DNA of 44,972 nt. Origin: Roseovarius sp. GTDB lineage: Bacteria; Pseudomonadota; Alphaproteobacteria; Rhodobacterales; Rhodobacteraceae. The stretch lies in assembly GCA_023260815.1 (NCBI GenBank), contig JALQUE010000184.1:1-44972 (forward strand), given 5' to 3'. Positions 16,503 through 24,678 of this stretch are shown piece by piece; within the stretch, counting starts at the first letter, position 1; every line of letters begins with the position of its first letter. The notes below the pieces were generated by a model that worked only from the letters and a program-made list of their open reading frames with translations, was not told the DNA's origin and did no database searches. The position numbers and the translations under genes are program-made.

Positions 16503-17452
16503 TGGACTCGTCCCCAAAGACGGCCATTATCGGCAGCGGACTGATCGGTTGCGGCTGGGCCGTGGCCTTTGCGCGCGGCGGATGCACAGCCGCGCTTTTC
16601 GATGCTAACGCCGAAGCCGCACAGCAGGCTAAGACAACCCTAACTCGTCTGGCCGAAGAGCTCGAAATGGCCGGAATGCTGGATGGACAAACTGCAAAGG
16701 ATATAACCGACCGCGTCCATATCGCCTCCGATTTGGATGAGGCACTGAAAGACGCCGTGCATGTGCAGGAGAACGTGCCAGAAAAGCTTGACGTCAAAAA
16801 GGCAATTTTTTCAGAGTTGGACATCCGAGCGCCGCGTGATGCGGTTCTTGCAAGCTCCACCTCCGCGCTACTGCCTTCGGCTTTCACCGAGCATCTGGAA
16901 GGCCGCGCGCGCTGCCTCGTCGCCCATCCTATCAATCCGCCGAGCTTGATCCCTGCGGTCGAAATCGTCCCGGCCCCTTGGACCAGTTCTTCTGCGATGA
17001 ATCGCTGTGCAGACCTCATGGAGCGCATTGGACAGAAACCAATCCGCATGCAGCGCGAGATTGACGGCTTCATCATGAACCGCCTGCAAGGTGCACTGCT
17101 GCAAGAGGCGTTCCGCCTTGTTGCAGCAGGCATTGCTACCCCTGAGGACGTGGACACCGGCCTTCGAGACGGTCTTGCGCCGCGTTGGGCATTGCTCGGG
17201 CCGTTCGAGACAATCGATCTTAACGCGCCGGGCGGGGTTCGGGACTATGTCGCACGTTACGGGCCGATGTATGAAAAAATAGCAGAGACACAGCGCGTCA
17301 ATACCGACTGGACCGGTGAAACGCTAGACCGGATAGAGGAGGCTAGGCGCGAGGTGCTGCCGCTCAATCAGATTTCGAAGGCGCAGGCAGAACGCGATTC
17401 CCGTCTCGTCCAGATGATGAAACACCTTAGGAAACACCCCAAGAAATCCTGA
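16502..17452 (+). CDS. 3-hydroxyacyl-CoA dehydrogenase-family enzyme, CRYL1 (lambda-crystallin) type
   Basis: The start at 16502 overlaps the SDR stop. A longer frame from 16421 is an artefact. The 316-residue protein has the Rossmann motif GSGLIGCGWA and the C-terminal domain of the 3-hydroxyacyl-CoA dehydrogenase superfamily. The signature NPPSLIPAVEIVPAPWT and EIDGFIMNRLQGALLQEAFRLV, followed by LGPFETIDLNAPGG, is that of the lambda-crystallin/CRYL1 subgroup. That subgroup acts on free beta-hydroxy acids (for example L-gulonate or carnitine-like substrates) rather than only on CoA esters. It should form the beta-keto acid for the cleavage enzyme encoded next. Confidence 0.85.
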   Translation: MDSSPKTAIIGSGLIGCGWAVAFARGGCTAALFDANAEAAQQAKTTLTRLAEELEMAGMLDGQTAKDITDRVHIASDLDEALKDAVHVQENVPEKLDVKKAIFSELDIRAPRDAVLASSTSALLPSAFTEHLEGRARCLVAHPINPPSLIPAVEIVPAPWTSSSAMNRCADLMERIGQKPIRMQREIDGFIMNRLQGALLQEAFRLVAAGIATPEDVDTGLRDGLAPRWALLGPFETIDLNAPGGVRDYVARYGPMYEKIAETQRVNTDWTGETLDRIEEARREVLPLNQISKAQAERDSRLVQMMKHLRKHPKKS

Positions 17453-17469
17453 CCCTACGGAGGTCCAAC

Positions 17470-18405
17470 ATGCCCAAGACAAGCCGCAAGGTGATAATCA
17501 GTTGCGCAGTGACAGGCGCCATTCACACACCTTCAATGTCGCCGCATCTGCCGGTAACACCCGAAGAAATCATTACTGATAGCTTGGCTGCCGCCGAAGC
17601 GGGCGCGACCATCCTGCATTTGCATGCGCGCGACCCTGAAAACGGGCGCCCAACCCAAGACCCCGACGCGTTTCGCGCCTTCCTGCCCCAGCTCAAACAG
17701 GCCACGGGCGCTGTTCTGAACCTCACAACTGGCGGCAGCCCGCACATGACGGTGGCCGAACGCATGCGGCCCGCCGCCGAGCTCAAGCCAGAGGTCGCGT
17801 CGCTGAATATGGGCTCGATGAATTTCGGCCTCTATCCGATGCTCAACCGCTTCACCGAATTCAAGCACGAGTGGGAGCGCCAGCATCTCGAAAACAGCCG
17901 CGACCTTGTTTTCAAGAATACCTTTGCCGATATTGAGCACATTCTGACCACCGGCAACGCGAACGGCACACGCTTCGAATTCGAATGTTACGATACCAGT
18001 CATCTCTACTCGCTGGCGCATTTCGTGGATCGCGGTCTGGTCAAGGCGCCCTTCCTCGTCCAGACGGTGTTCGGCCTTCTGGGTGGCATCGGGGCCCATC
18101 CCGAGGATGTTGCCCATATGAAGCGCACCGCTGATCGGCTGTTCGGCGATGCCTATGTTTGGTCGGTGCTAGGTGCCGGGCGCAACCAGATGCCGATTGC
18201 GGCACAGGCCGCAGCGCAGGGCGGTAACGTGCGTGTAGGGCTGGAGGATTCGCTGTGGATCTCACCCGGCAAGCTGGCCCAGAGCAATGCCGATCAGGTG
18301 CGCAAGGTGCGCGAGTTGCTGGCTGGTCTCAGCCTAGATGTTGCCACACCTGATGAAGCGCGTGAGATGCTGGATCTGAAAGGCGGCGATGATGTCGCAT
18401 TCTGA
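17470..18405 (+). CDS. Beta-keto acid cleavage enzyme (BKACE, DUF849)
   Basis: A 311-residue zinc enzyme of the BKACE family (Kce type), a TIM barrel. Zinc ligands are visible in HLHARD (His50 and His52) and GLEDS near the C-terminus, with an N-terminal ISCAVTGAIHTP typical of the family. Members condense a beta-keto acid with acetyl-CoA, releasing acetoacetate and the CoA ester of the shortened acid. The preceding CRYL1-like dehydrogenase is a common partner, as in carnitine and related pathways. No betainyl-CoA thioesterase lies here, so the natural substrate is open. A strong AAGG-free leader (CCCTACGGAGGTC) provides GGAGG before the ATG. Confidence 0.9.
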   Translation: MPKTSRKVIISCAVTGAIHTPSMSPHLPVTPEEIITDSLAAAEAGATILHLHARDPENGRPTQDPDAFRAFLPQLKQATGAVLNLTTGGSPHMTVAERMRPAAELKPEVASLNMGSMNFGLYPMLNRFTEFKHEWERQHLENSRDLVFKNTFADIEHILTTGNANGTRFEFECYDTSHLYSLAHFVDRGLVKAPFLVQTVFGLLGGIGAHPEDVAHMKRTADRLFGDAYVWSVLGAGRNQMPIAAQAAAQGGNVRVGLEDSLWISPGKLAQSNADQVRKVRELLAGLSLDVATPDEAREMLDLKGGDDVAF

Positions 18406-19150
18406 AACTGGGCCTGTCGTAATCACTGGCGGCAGCCGTGGGATCGGTGCCGCAACCGTGCTGGCACTTGCACGGAGTGGACGGCCTGTGGCGTTTTCCT
18501 ATGCCTCAAACAGCAAGGCGGCCGAGGCGCTGATCGAGCAGGTCAAAGAAGCAGGCGGGGACGCGGTTGCCGTTCAGGGTGACGTGACTGATGAACAGGC
18601 GGTCACCGCACTCTTTGACGCCTGCGATGCTCGCTTTGGCGCGCCAACCGGCGTTTTCGCCAATGCCGGGATCACCGGCCCTGCTTCACGCCTTGAGACG
18701 CTGTCTCTTGCTGATCTGCGACGCGTGTTAGACGTCAACGTGACGGGCACCGCGCTGACTGTGCAGGCAGCCACCCTCAGGATGTCCACTAAACGCGGTG
18801 GCGCGGGCGGGGCCATCGTTCTAATGTCCAGCCGGGCGGCGGCCCTTGGCGGCGGGAACGAGTGGGTTCACTACGCCGCGTCGAAAGGCGCCATTAACTC
18901 AATGACGATTGGCCTTGCCAAGGAACTGGGAGGCGACGGAATACGCGTGAACGCCGTGGCTCCCGGCCTGATCGATACGGAAATCCATGCATCTGCAGGC
19001 CTCGCTGACCGCCTTGCGACCAAAGCTAGAGACGTGCCTATAGGCCGCATAGGACGCGCGGATGAAGTCGCTGCGGCGGTAGCATGGTTGCTCTCCGATG
19101 CTGCGTCCTATGTCAGCGGTGCGGTCCTCGACATCTCGGCAGGGCGCTGA
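18392..19150 (+). CDS. Short-chain dehydrogenase/reductase (SDR), FabG-like
   Basis: The start is one of two adjacent ATGs at 18389 or 18392, both inside the end of the BKACE gene, so translation is coupled. The 252-residue protein has TGGSRGIG, VFANAG, LMSSRAA with the catalytic Ser, and YAASK, plus a C-terminal G-A-V-L-D-I-S-A-G-R. It resembles FabG-type glucose/3-oxoacyl dehydrogenases. As the last gene of the GntR operon it would reduce or oxidise a further intermediate. Confidence 0.82.
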   Translation: MSHSETGPVVITGGSRGIGAATVLALARSGRPVAFSYASNSKAAEALIEQVKEAGGDAVAVQGDVTDEQAVTALFDACDARFGAPTGVFANAGITGPASRLETLSLADLRRVLDVNVTGTALTVQAATLRMSTKRGGAGGAIVLMSSRAAALGGGNEWVHYAASKGAINSMTIGLAKELGGDGIRVNAVAPGLIDTEIHASAGLADRLATKARDVPIGRIGRADEVAAAVAWLLSDAASYVSGAVLDISAGR

Positions 19151-19177
19151 GTCGGAGGCACTGTTGCAGGCGTCGCT

Positions 19178-19197
19178 GTATCCTTGCGACAGGATAC
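19178..19197. terminator. Hairpin between convergent genes
   Basis: GTATCCT and AGGATAC form a seven-base-pair stem with a six-base loop in the 95-base gap between the SDR and the convergent DeoR gene. There is no T run on either side, so it may be a weak or Rho-dependent site only. Confidence 0.35.
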
Positions 19198-19245
19198 CAC
19201 AATTGGGCTCTGGGTTCGTGAAAACACCGCGGACGTAATTCTCAT

Positions 19246-20004
19246 TCATGTCGGCACAACGTGAACCGTCCCGCGCGGTAGTTGGAGGTTCATCCCGACC
19301 GTCCCGTTGGTAACTAAGTGGTCAATCTCGTCCGCGCGACAGATCGCGACCCTGCTTTCCTTGTCCAGTTTCTCTGAATGGCAGAGCATGATGCAGGTTT
19401 CGGCGCGGTGCATCATTTTGCGCGCGACCTCGGCTTCGTGCAAAGCATAGTTCGTCGCGCCGCGGGTGATGTGCAGTGCAACTGGGGCAATGACCGCAAA
19501 ATCAGCTAAAAAGCGGTCTATTTCGGATAGGGTCAACTCACCATAGGTCGCGGGCACCTCCTGATCGGGTTTGCCTCCCAAGAGCAGGATGTCGCTCGTG
19601 CTTTCTGGGTTTGTGAGCCGGGCGATTTCTATGCTGTTGGTTATAATGCGCATGCCTCCAATCTGAATTAAGCTCCGCGCGAAAGCCAGTGTGGTTGTAC
19701 CGGCATCTATGAAAACGGTGGAGCCTGGGGGGATCAGTTCGCATGCTTTGCGCCCGATTGCGTTCTTGGTATTGGTGTGTTGTTCAAGCCTGTCCGCGAA
19801 AGCAGGTTCGGGCTGCGCGTCGTCGCTCGTGCGCAACGCTCCGCCATGCACGCGCAGAAGGCCGCCGCTGGCCTCCATTTCCATGAGGTCGCGCCGTATC
19901 GTTTCACGTGAGACGGCGAACATGTCAGCCAGCGTGCTGGTCTGAACCTTGCCGTCGCGCCAAAGGCATTCTTTTATCTTTGCTTGCCGCTCATGTGACC
20001 ACAT
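19246..20004 (-). CDS. DeoR-family transcriptional regulator
   Basis: A 252-residue protein with an N-terminal winged helix-turn-helix (LADMFAVSRETIRRDLMEMEASGGLLRVHGGA) and the DeoRC sensor (FIDAGTTTLAFARSL and a later VAICRADEIDHLVTN region). DeoRC domains respond to phosphorylated small molecules. The gene is divergent from the phosphatase-ABC-amidase-kinase operon that begins at 20275 and is its likely regulator. The promoter contains an inverted repeat that might be the operator. Confidence 0.9.
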   Translation of the reverse strand: MWSHERQAKIKECLWRDGKVQTSTLADMFAVSRETIRRDLMEMEASGGLLRVHGGALRTSDDAQPEPAFADRLEQHTNTKNAIGRKACELIPPGSTVFIDAGTTTLAFARSLIQIGGMRIITNSIEIARLTNPESTSDILLLGGKPDQEVPATYGELTLSEIDRFLADFAVIAPVALHITRGATNYALHEAEVARKMMHRAETCIMLCHSEKLDKESRVAICRADEIDHLVTNGTVGMNLQLPRGTVHVVPT

Positions 20005-20024
20005 GCCAGTCCCTCCGGTCTCGC

Positions 20025-20071
20025 ACGCATGGCGTCAGGCCTGCGCCGCCATGCGTTGCCAAGTGTTGCCA
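20025..20071. promoter_or_regulatory. Inverted repeat with nested palindrome near the deoR start
   Basis: ACGCATGGCG (20025-20034) and CGCCATGCGT (20047-20056) are a perfect ten-base inverted pair, and between them lies CAGGCCTG, an eight-base palindrome. Just beyond, GTTGCCA occurs at 20055-20061 and 20065-20071, a direct repeat with a ten-base period. The block sits 21 bases upstream of the DeoR start codon, where a repressor could bind. Confidence 0.45.
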
Positions 20072-20177
20072 CATGATTCTGGTAAATCCACTACAATAAG
20101 CACTTAATAGGAACCTTTTTTGGTTATGTTTCACACATGTCATCAATTTATCGCATTGAAAATAAGAGGAGCATGCG

Positions 20178-20230
20178 TTTTTTTGGATATATGTGTATTT
20201 TTTTGTGGAATTTTGATTTTTTTGGGTTTT
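20178..20230. other. T-tract cluster in a divergent promoter region
   Basis: Five T runs of four to seven residues (20178-20184, 20198-20204, 20211-20214, 20217-20223, 20227-20230) lie in a strongly AT-rich segment before the start at 20275. Such spacing can bend DNA, but it is only partly in helical phase. They could also encode a U-rich leader. Confidence 0.35.
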
Positions 20231-20274
20231 ACCTGAGGGGAGCTGCGGAGTCACACGTCTTGGAAGGATTGGAT

Positions 20275-21069
20275 ATGATAGATCTTGTCGAGGCGTTGCG
20301 CTTTTCCAACGAAGTGGCCGACGATGCTGGACGCGTCGCATTACGCCATTTTCGCAAGCCTCTGGCGGTTGAGCTCAAGGCGGATGAAACGCCGGTTACG
20401 CTGGTAGACCGCGAAATCGAAGCATTGGTGCGCACCCGTATTGCACATTCCTACCCGGAACACGGCATTTTTGGCGAAGAAGAAGCGCCGACCAATATCG
20501 AAAATTCATTTGTCTGGGTGATAGATCCCATTGACGGTACGAAGAGTTTTGTCACGGGTCATCCGCTGTTCGGCGGTCTCATGGCACTTTTACAGGATGG
20601 CGAGCCCTGCTTGGGGCAGATCGACATGCCAGCCACCGGCGAAAGATGGTCTGGGGTCTCCGGTGGTCAAAGCACGCTTAACGGCGCGCCATGTACTACC
20701 AGTGACTGCCGTGATTTGGCGAGCGCCTATGTCTACACCACGGACCCCATGCTTTTTGCTGGGTCAAAGCAAGTCGTCTTCCAAATGCTCAAGGAAAAGG
20801 CGCGCCTTCTGCGCTTCGGTGGAGATTGTTATAATTACGCACTGCTCGCTTCGGGGTTTTGCGATCTGGTCGTGGAGACCGGGCTCGAGCCATATGATTT
20901 CTTGCCGGTCGTGCAGGTCGTGCGCGGGGCCGGTGGTGTGATCACTGATTGGAATGGCAATTCGTTAGGCCTTGGGTCGAGCGGCGATGTACTGGCAGCG
21001 GCCACACCTGAACTCCACACACAACTCCTCGAGAAATTACAAACGTCGCAGGCAACAGAGGCGGCATGA
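20275..21069 (+). CDS. Inositol monophosphatase-family phosphatase (HisN-like)
   Basis: The start at 20275 has AAGGA seven bases upstream. An upstream in-frame ATG at 20137 lies in the AT-rich leader and is rejected. The 264-residue protein has the family motifs GEEEA (about residues 67-71), WVIDPIDGTKSF (metal and active site, about 81-92), and EPYDFLPVVQVVRGAGG near the C-terminus. The last motif has the PYD form used by histidinol-phosphatases of the HisN type rather than WDxAA of inositol phosphatases. The enzyme hydrolyses a phosphate monoester with magnesium. In this operon it probably acts on a phosphorylated intermediate of the imported compound, not histidinol phosphate. It is the first gene after the divergent promoter. 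Confidence 0.85.
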   Translation: MIDLVEALRFSNEVADDAGRVALRHFRKPLAVELKADETPVTLVDREIEALVRTRIAHSYPEHGIFGEEEAPTNIENSFVWVIDPIDGTKSFVTGHPLFGGLMALLQDGEPCLGQIDMPATGERWSGVSGGQSTLNGAPCTTSDCRDLASAYVYTTDPMLFAGSKQVVFQMLKEKARLLRFGGDCYNYALLASGFCDLVVETGLEPYDFLPVVQVVRGAGGVITDWNGNSLGLGSSGDVLAAATPELHTQLLEKLQTSQATEAA

Positions 21070-21100
21070 AGATCGCCCGATAATGACGGACATTCAGAAA

Positions 21101-21117
21101 GGCCGGGTGATCCGGCC
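21101..21117 (+). promoter_or_regulatory. Small intercistronic hairpin
   Basis: GGCCGG and CCGGCC form a six-base-pair GC stem with a five-base loop (GTGAT) in the 69-base gap between the phosphatase gene and the binding-protein gene. There is no T run. It may protect mRNA ends or partially terminate. Confidence 0.4.
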
Positions 21118-21138
21118 CCCAACACGGAGAGAAACACG

Positions 21139-22713
21139 ATGGACAGAAGGAAGTTCCTTTCATACGGCGCAGCGGTGGGGGCGACATTCACAGCCGCCCG
21201 TATCAACCCGGATTTCTTTTTCACTTCGGCTCACGCTCAGGAAGTACGGCCGTTGATGTGCCTGTCGGCTGAGAACATCACCGGCAACTGGGACCCGATG
21301 GCGCATACTACGTTGTCGCAGTTCAACATCGAAGGTTTCGTCATGGGCTTTCTTACGCGGCATCCGATGCTGCCCGAGAACCCTGACGAGGTGGTCTATG
21401 AATTGGCGACCAGCATCGAGCAGAAGGATGCCACAACTCTTGAAATCAAATTACGGGAGGGGGTGACCTTCCACGACGGTGAGCCTTTCACCGCCAAGGA
21501 TGTCAAGGCGACTTTCGAATACGGCGCGCAGCCTGAACGAGCTCGCCAAGTCTATCCCGGCATGGCGGACACGTTCGAGGTGACGACACCGGATGACTAC
21601 ACGGTTATCGTTGACACAGCCAAAGGCGGCTATGGCGCGGGTATGTTCATCTTTCTCGCGTCTTACCTGCCGATCATGTCGGCCAAGGATATCGAGGGTG
21701 GTCCCAACGGTCCGTTGTCACAGCGTCTGAACGGAACTGGTCCGTTCCGCTTTGTGGAACAGCGCGGCAATGATACGGTCATGGAAGCGTTCGAGGGCTA
21801 CTACCGTGGAGCGCCGTCGGTGCCGGGTGTTACCTATGCCTTCGTCGGCGATGCTACCACGCGGATGCTGTCGCTTCTTAATGGGCAGGCGGACGTGATC
21901 GAGCGGTTGGAGCCGGAGCAGGTCGCAACGCTGGAGCAGGAAGAGGGCATCAAGCTGAACCGCGCTGTCTCTGTCGAGAACAAGTATCTGTGGTTTCGCT
22001 GCTCAAAACCTCCTTTCGACAATCCGCTGCTGCGCAAGGCAGCGTGTCATGCGATCGACCGTGAGCTAATCAACGAGATCATGGGCACGGCAGGTGAGCC
22101 ATCCTCCAATTTCATCTCGCCAATCAAGTTTGGCTACATCGACCTTGACAACTACCCAGAGTACGACCCCGACGAATGTCAGCGCTTGTTGGCCGAAGCG
22201 GGTTATCCCAATGGCGAAGGTCTGCCGGAGCTGGAATACATAACCTCGGTCGGATTCTATCCCAAGACAAAGGAATATGGAGAGGTCATCACGGCGCTGC
22301 TTCAGGAACAAGGCTTCCCGGTCAAACTCAACGTCATGGAAGTGGCGGCTTGGAACGAGCGCCTCTATGACCGGCCCGGTGGGGGGCCCGGCCATATGAT
22401 CGACTGCGGTTGGACGAGTGCTTCACCCGAGCCTGATCTGGTTCTCAGAACGCATTTCCATTCCTCGTCTAAGCGCATTACCGGGATCGTTGATCCAGAA
22501 ATCGACGCGGCACTTGATGAGCAGCGTGATGCACCGTCGCTTGAGGCGCGCAAGGAAAGCCTGCAGACCAACCTCATGCCCCTTCTCGCCGAGAAGGTGC
22601 CGGCCTACAGCCTGTTCACCTCGGTTCTGATGCATGGGCTGCGCGCGGATGTCGAAGGTCTGTTCATATACCCAGACGGAACCATGGACGCCTCCACCGC
22701 GACCAAAGCCTAA
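21139..22713 (+). CDS. ABC transporter substrate-binding protein, family 5 (peptide/nickel type), Tat-exported
   Basis: A 524-residue protein starting with a twin-arginine-type leader (MDRRKFLSYGAAVGATFTAAR), with GGAGA before the ATG. It has the SBP family 5 core: PMAHTTLSQFNIEG, EVTTPDDYTVIV, the GTGPFRFVE segment, and LLRKAACHAIDRELINEIMG. Family 5 proteins bind peptides, nickel, opines or glucosides, so the ligand is not predictable. A Tat leader is not unusual in this family. It lies after the phosphatase and before the permease genes, with a strong hairpin between it and the permease. Confidence 0.9.
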   Translation: MDRRKFLSYGAAVGATFTAARINPDFFFTSAHAQEVRPLMCLSAENITGNWDPMAHTTLSQFNIEGFVMGFLTRHPMLPENPDEVVYELATSIEQKDATTLEIKLREGVTFHDGEPFTAKDVKATFEYGAQPERARQVYPGMADTFEVTTPDDYTVIVDTAKGGYGAGMFIFLASYLPIMSAKDIEGGPNGPLSQRLNGTGPFRFVEQRGNDTVMEAFEGYYRGAPSVPGVTYAFVGDATTRMLSLLNGQADVIERLEPEQVATLEQEEGIKLNRAVSVENKYLWFRCSKPPFDNPLLRKAACHAIDRELINEIMGTAGEPSSNFISPIKFGYIDLDNYPEYDPDECQRLLAEAGYPNGEGLPELEYITSVGFYPKTKEYGEVITALLQEQGFPVKLNVMEVAAWNERLYDRPGGGPGHMIDCGWTSASPEPDLVLRTHFHSSSKRITGIVDPEIDAALDEQRDAPSLEARKESLQTNLMPLLAEKVPAYSLFTSVLMHGLRADVEGLFIYPDGTMDASTATKA

Positions 22714-22723
22714 CAAGCCGATG

Positions 22724-22749
22724 CCGGGGGCCAATTAATTGGCCTCCGG
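22724..22749 (+). promoter_or_regulatory. Strong intercistronic hairpin after the binding-protein gene
   Basis: A 26-base palindrome with arms of CCGGGGGCCAATT and AATTGGCCTCCGG, fully paired except for one G-U, lies eleven bases after the binding-protein stop. There is no T run. Such hairpins between binding-protein and permease genes of ABC operons are known to stabilise the upstream message and reduce read-through. Confidence 0.65.
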
Positions 22750-22785
22750 TACAGCCAGGGTTTGTCAGCCCAGCCAGAGGTGCCG

Positions 22786-23766
22786 ATGTTCATTGTCAGA
22801 TTCCTAATAAGACGGTTGTTGCAAGGCGCGTTGATCGTGTTCCTTGTGTCTGCGCTGATTTTTACCCTGCTGCGCGTGGTGCCGGGCGATCCGGTGCGCC
22901 TGATGGCCGGGGGCATGGCACCCGAGGCCTTAATCGAAGAAATTGCTCAGGAAATGGGCCTGCGTGATCCAATTTACCAACAATTCGCGCGGTATATGGG
23001 GGGCGTCATACAAGGGGACCTGGGCCAAAGCTTTGTCAGGCCCGCAAACGGGGCAGCTGTGGGCGGTGCCAGCTTCGATGACAGTACGCGCGCCGCGCGG
23101 GCCGAAGTCTGGGATCTGATCGCACAGACTGTGCCGATGACTTTGCAACTGGCATTGCTTTCCATGATCTTTGCCTTGGTGATCGCGGTTCCGATCGGTG
23201 TTATGGGCGGGCTCAGGCCCGGGAAATGGCCCGACAGGCTGGCGCTTTACCTGTCATCGGTTTTCATAAGCCTGCCAAACTTCTGGCTGGGTATCGTCCT
23301 CGCTCTGCTGTTGTCAGTAAAGCTGAATTTGCTGCCCGCGATCGGCTATGAGGGTTTTGCCTATACAATCCTTCCCGCCCTTGTGCTTGCAGTTGAAATT
23401 GCGCCGTTCATTATCAGGACGCTGACCGTTTCGGTGGCTAACGTGATGGGGCAGAATTTCATAGACATCGCCGCAGTCAGGGGACTTACAAGAAATCAGA
23501 TCATCTTTCGCCATGCGCTGAAAAACTCTGCAATTCCTTTGCTTAATCTGCTGGGTGTCCAGTTTTCGATGCTACTGGGCGGGGTTTTGGTGATCGAGTT
23601 CATCTTTGATTACCCCGGTTTGGGGCGGCTTACGATCAATGCGGTTATGCAGCGTGATTTCCCGTTAATCCAGGGTATTGCGATTGTAACAGCTGCGGCA
23701 TTCGTTCTTATAAACATCGTTGTCGATCTCTGTGCGACAGCCATTGATCCGAGGTTGGACTACTGA
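22786..23766 (+). CDS. ABC transporter permease, DppB type
   Basis: The start at 22786 has GAGG five bases before it. A TTG at 22762 is rejected. The 326-residue protein opens with IVRFLIRRLLQGALIVFLVSALIFTLLRVVPGDPVR, the classic DppB start. It has about six membrane helices, and the EAA-like loop DIAAVRGLTRNQIIFRHALKNSAIPLLNLLG near the C-terminus contacts the ATPase. It carries a central insertion (residues about 85-100, rich in Ala and Ser) seen in some family members. The stop overlaps the start of the next permease gene. Confidence 0.92.
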   Translation: MFIVRFLIRRLLQGALIVFLVSALIFTLLRVVPGDPVRLMAGGMAPEALIEEIAQEMGLRDPIYQQFARYMGGVIQGDLGQSFVRPANGAAVGGASFDDSTRAARAEVWDLIAQTVPMTLQLALLSMIFALVIAVPIGVMGGLRPGKWPDRLALYLSSVFISLPNFWLGIVLALLLSVKLNLLPAIGYEGFAYTILPALVLAVEIAPFIIRTLTVSVANVMGQNFIDIAAVRGLTRNQIIFRHALKNSAIPLLNLLGVQFSMLLGGVLVIEFIFDYPGLGRLTINAVMQRDFPLIQGIAIVTAAAFVLINIVVDLCATAIDPRLDY

Positions 23767-24677
23767 TGAGCAATCTCAATACCGCACTGGACTTCAGCCA
23801 ACCCAAACGCGAACGCAAGGTCGCGGCCCGAATCTGGTCACAGGCCTTTGCCTCGATCGAGTTCAAGATCGGAATGGTGGTCTTCATTGCCCTGCTTGCC
23901 CTCGCAATCTTTTATCCGTGGGTGTCGGGGGTCGATCCGCTAAAGATGAATATACGCGGCAAGCTCGCCCCGCCGCTTTTCATGGGTGAGGGGTGGACGT
24001 GGGCAAATCCTCTGGGCACGGACCAACTGGGACGCGATATGCTGGCCCGGTCGCTTGTAGGGCTGCGGTACTCACTTCTGATCGGGGTTTCGACCACAGT
24101 TCTCATGGTTTCCGTCGGCGCACTGATCGGGCTGTTTGCTGGGTATTTTGGTGGCAGAGTCGATACGGTACTGATGCGCCTGACGGATGCGCAACTATCG
24201 ATTCCGATGATCATCCTCGCAATCACTATTCTGGGCGTGTCGCGGCCGACAATTCCGTCGATCATCATTGTCCTGGGGCTGGCTGGCTGGCCTGTTTATG
24301 CTCGGATAATGCGATCTACCGTGATGTCGGAGCGCAAGAAGGAATTTGTACGCGGTGCTCAGGTCCTGGGGGCCACGGACTGGCGGATCATGTTCACACT
24401 TATTGTCCCGCTTGTTCTTCCGCCTATTGCCTTTGTTGCGGTGTTGGACATTGCGCGCATGATGATTTTCGAATCCGTGCTTGGCTTCCTTGGGCTGGGC
24501 GTGCAGCCGCCCACGCCCACTTTCGGCAACATTATCGCTGACGGGCGCAAATACCTGATCAATGCTTGGTGGATCGCGACGATGCCGGGCGTCTTTTTGG
24601 TGCTGACGCTGACCTCTATCAATCTTATGGGCGCATCGCTGGAGCGGGCGCGCAATGCAATCTACGGAGGAGCGTGA
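23766..24677 (+). CDS. ABC transporter permease, DppC type
   Basis: A 303-residue permease that overlaps dppB by one base. It has an N-terminal OppC_N-like helix (FKIGMVVFIALLALAIFYPWV), the LGTDQLGRDMLARSLVGLRYSLLIGV motif, and an EAA loop (EFVRGAQVLGATDWRIMFTLIVPLVLPP). It pairs with the DppB-type subunit. The fused ATPase begins two bases after its stop. Confidence 0.92.
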   Translation: MSNLNTALDFSQPKRERKVAARIWSQAFASIEFKIGMVVFIALLALAIFYPWVSGVDPLKMNIRGKLAPPLFMGEGWTWANPLGTDQLGRDMLARSLVGLRYSLLIGVSTTVLMVSVGALIGLFAGYFGGRVDTVLMRLTDAQLSIPMIILAITILGVSRPTIPSIIIVLGLAGWPVYARIMRSTVMSERKKEFVRGAQVLGATDWRIMFTLIVPLVLPPIAFVAVLDIARMMIFESVLGFLGLGVQPPTPTFGNIIADGRKYLINAWWIATMPGVFLVLTLTSINLMGASLERARNAIYGGA

Positions 24678-24678
24678 G

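Noticed and set aside
15004..18405. Carnitine degradation as the function of the BKACE operon
   Set aside because: A betainyl-CoA thioesterase and carnitine-specific transporter are missing, and the CRYL1-like enzyme is not clearly a carnitine dehydrogenase. Kept only as an alternative.
20137..20274. Upstream ATG for the HisN-like phosphatase
   Set aside because: The extension encodes a Phe-rich leader in T-tract DNA. The ATG at 20275 has an AAGGA site and gives a normal family start.
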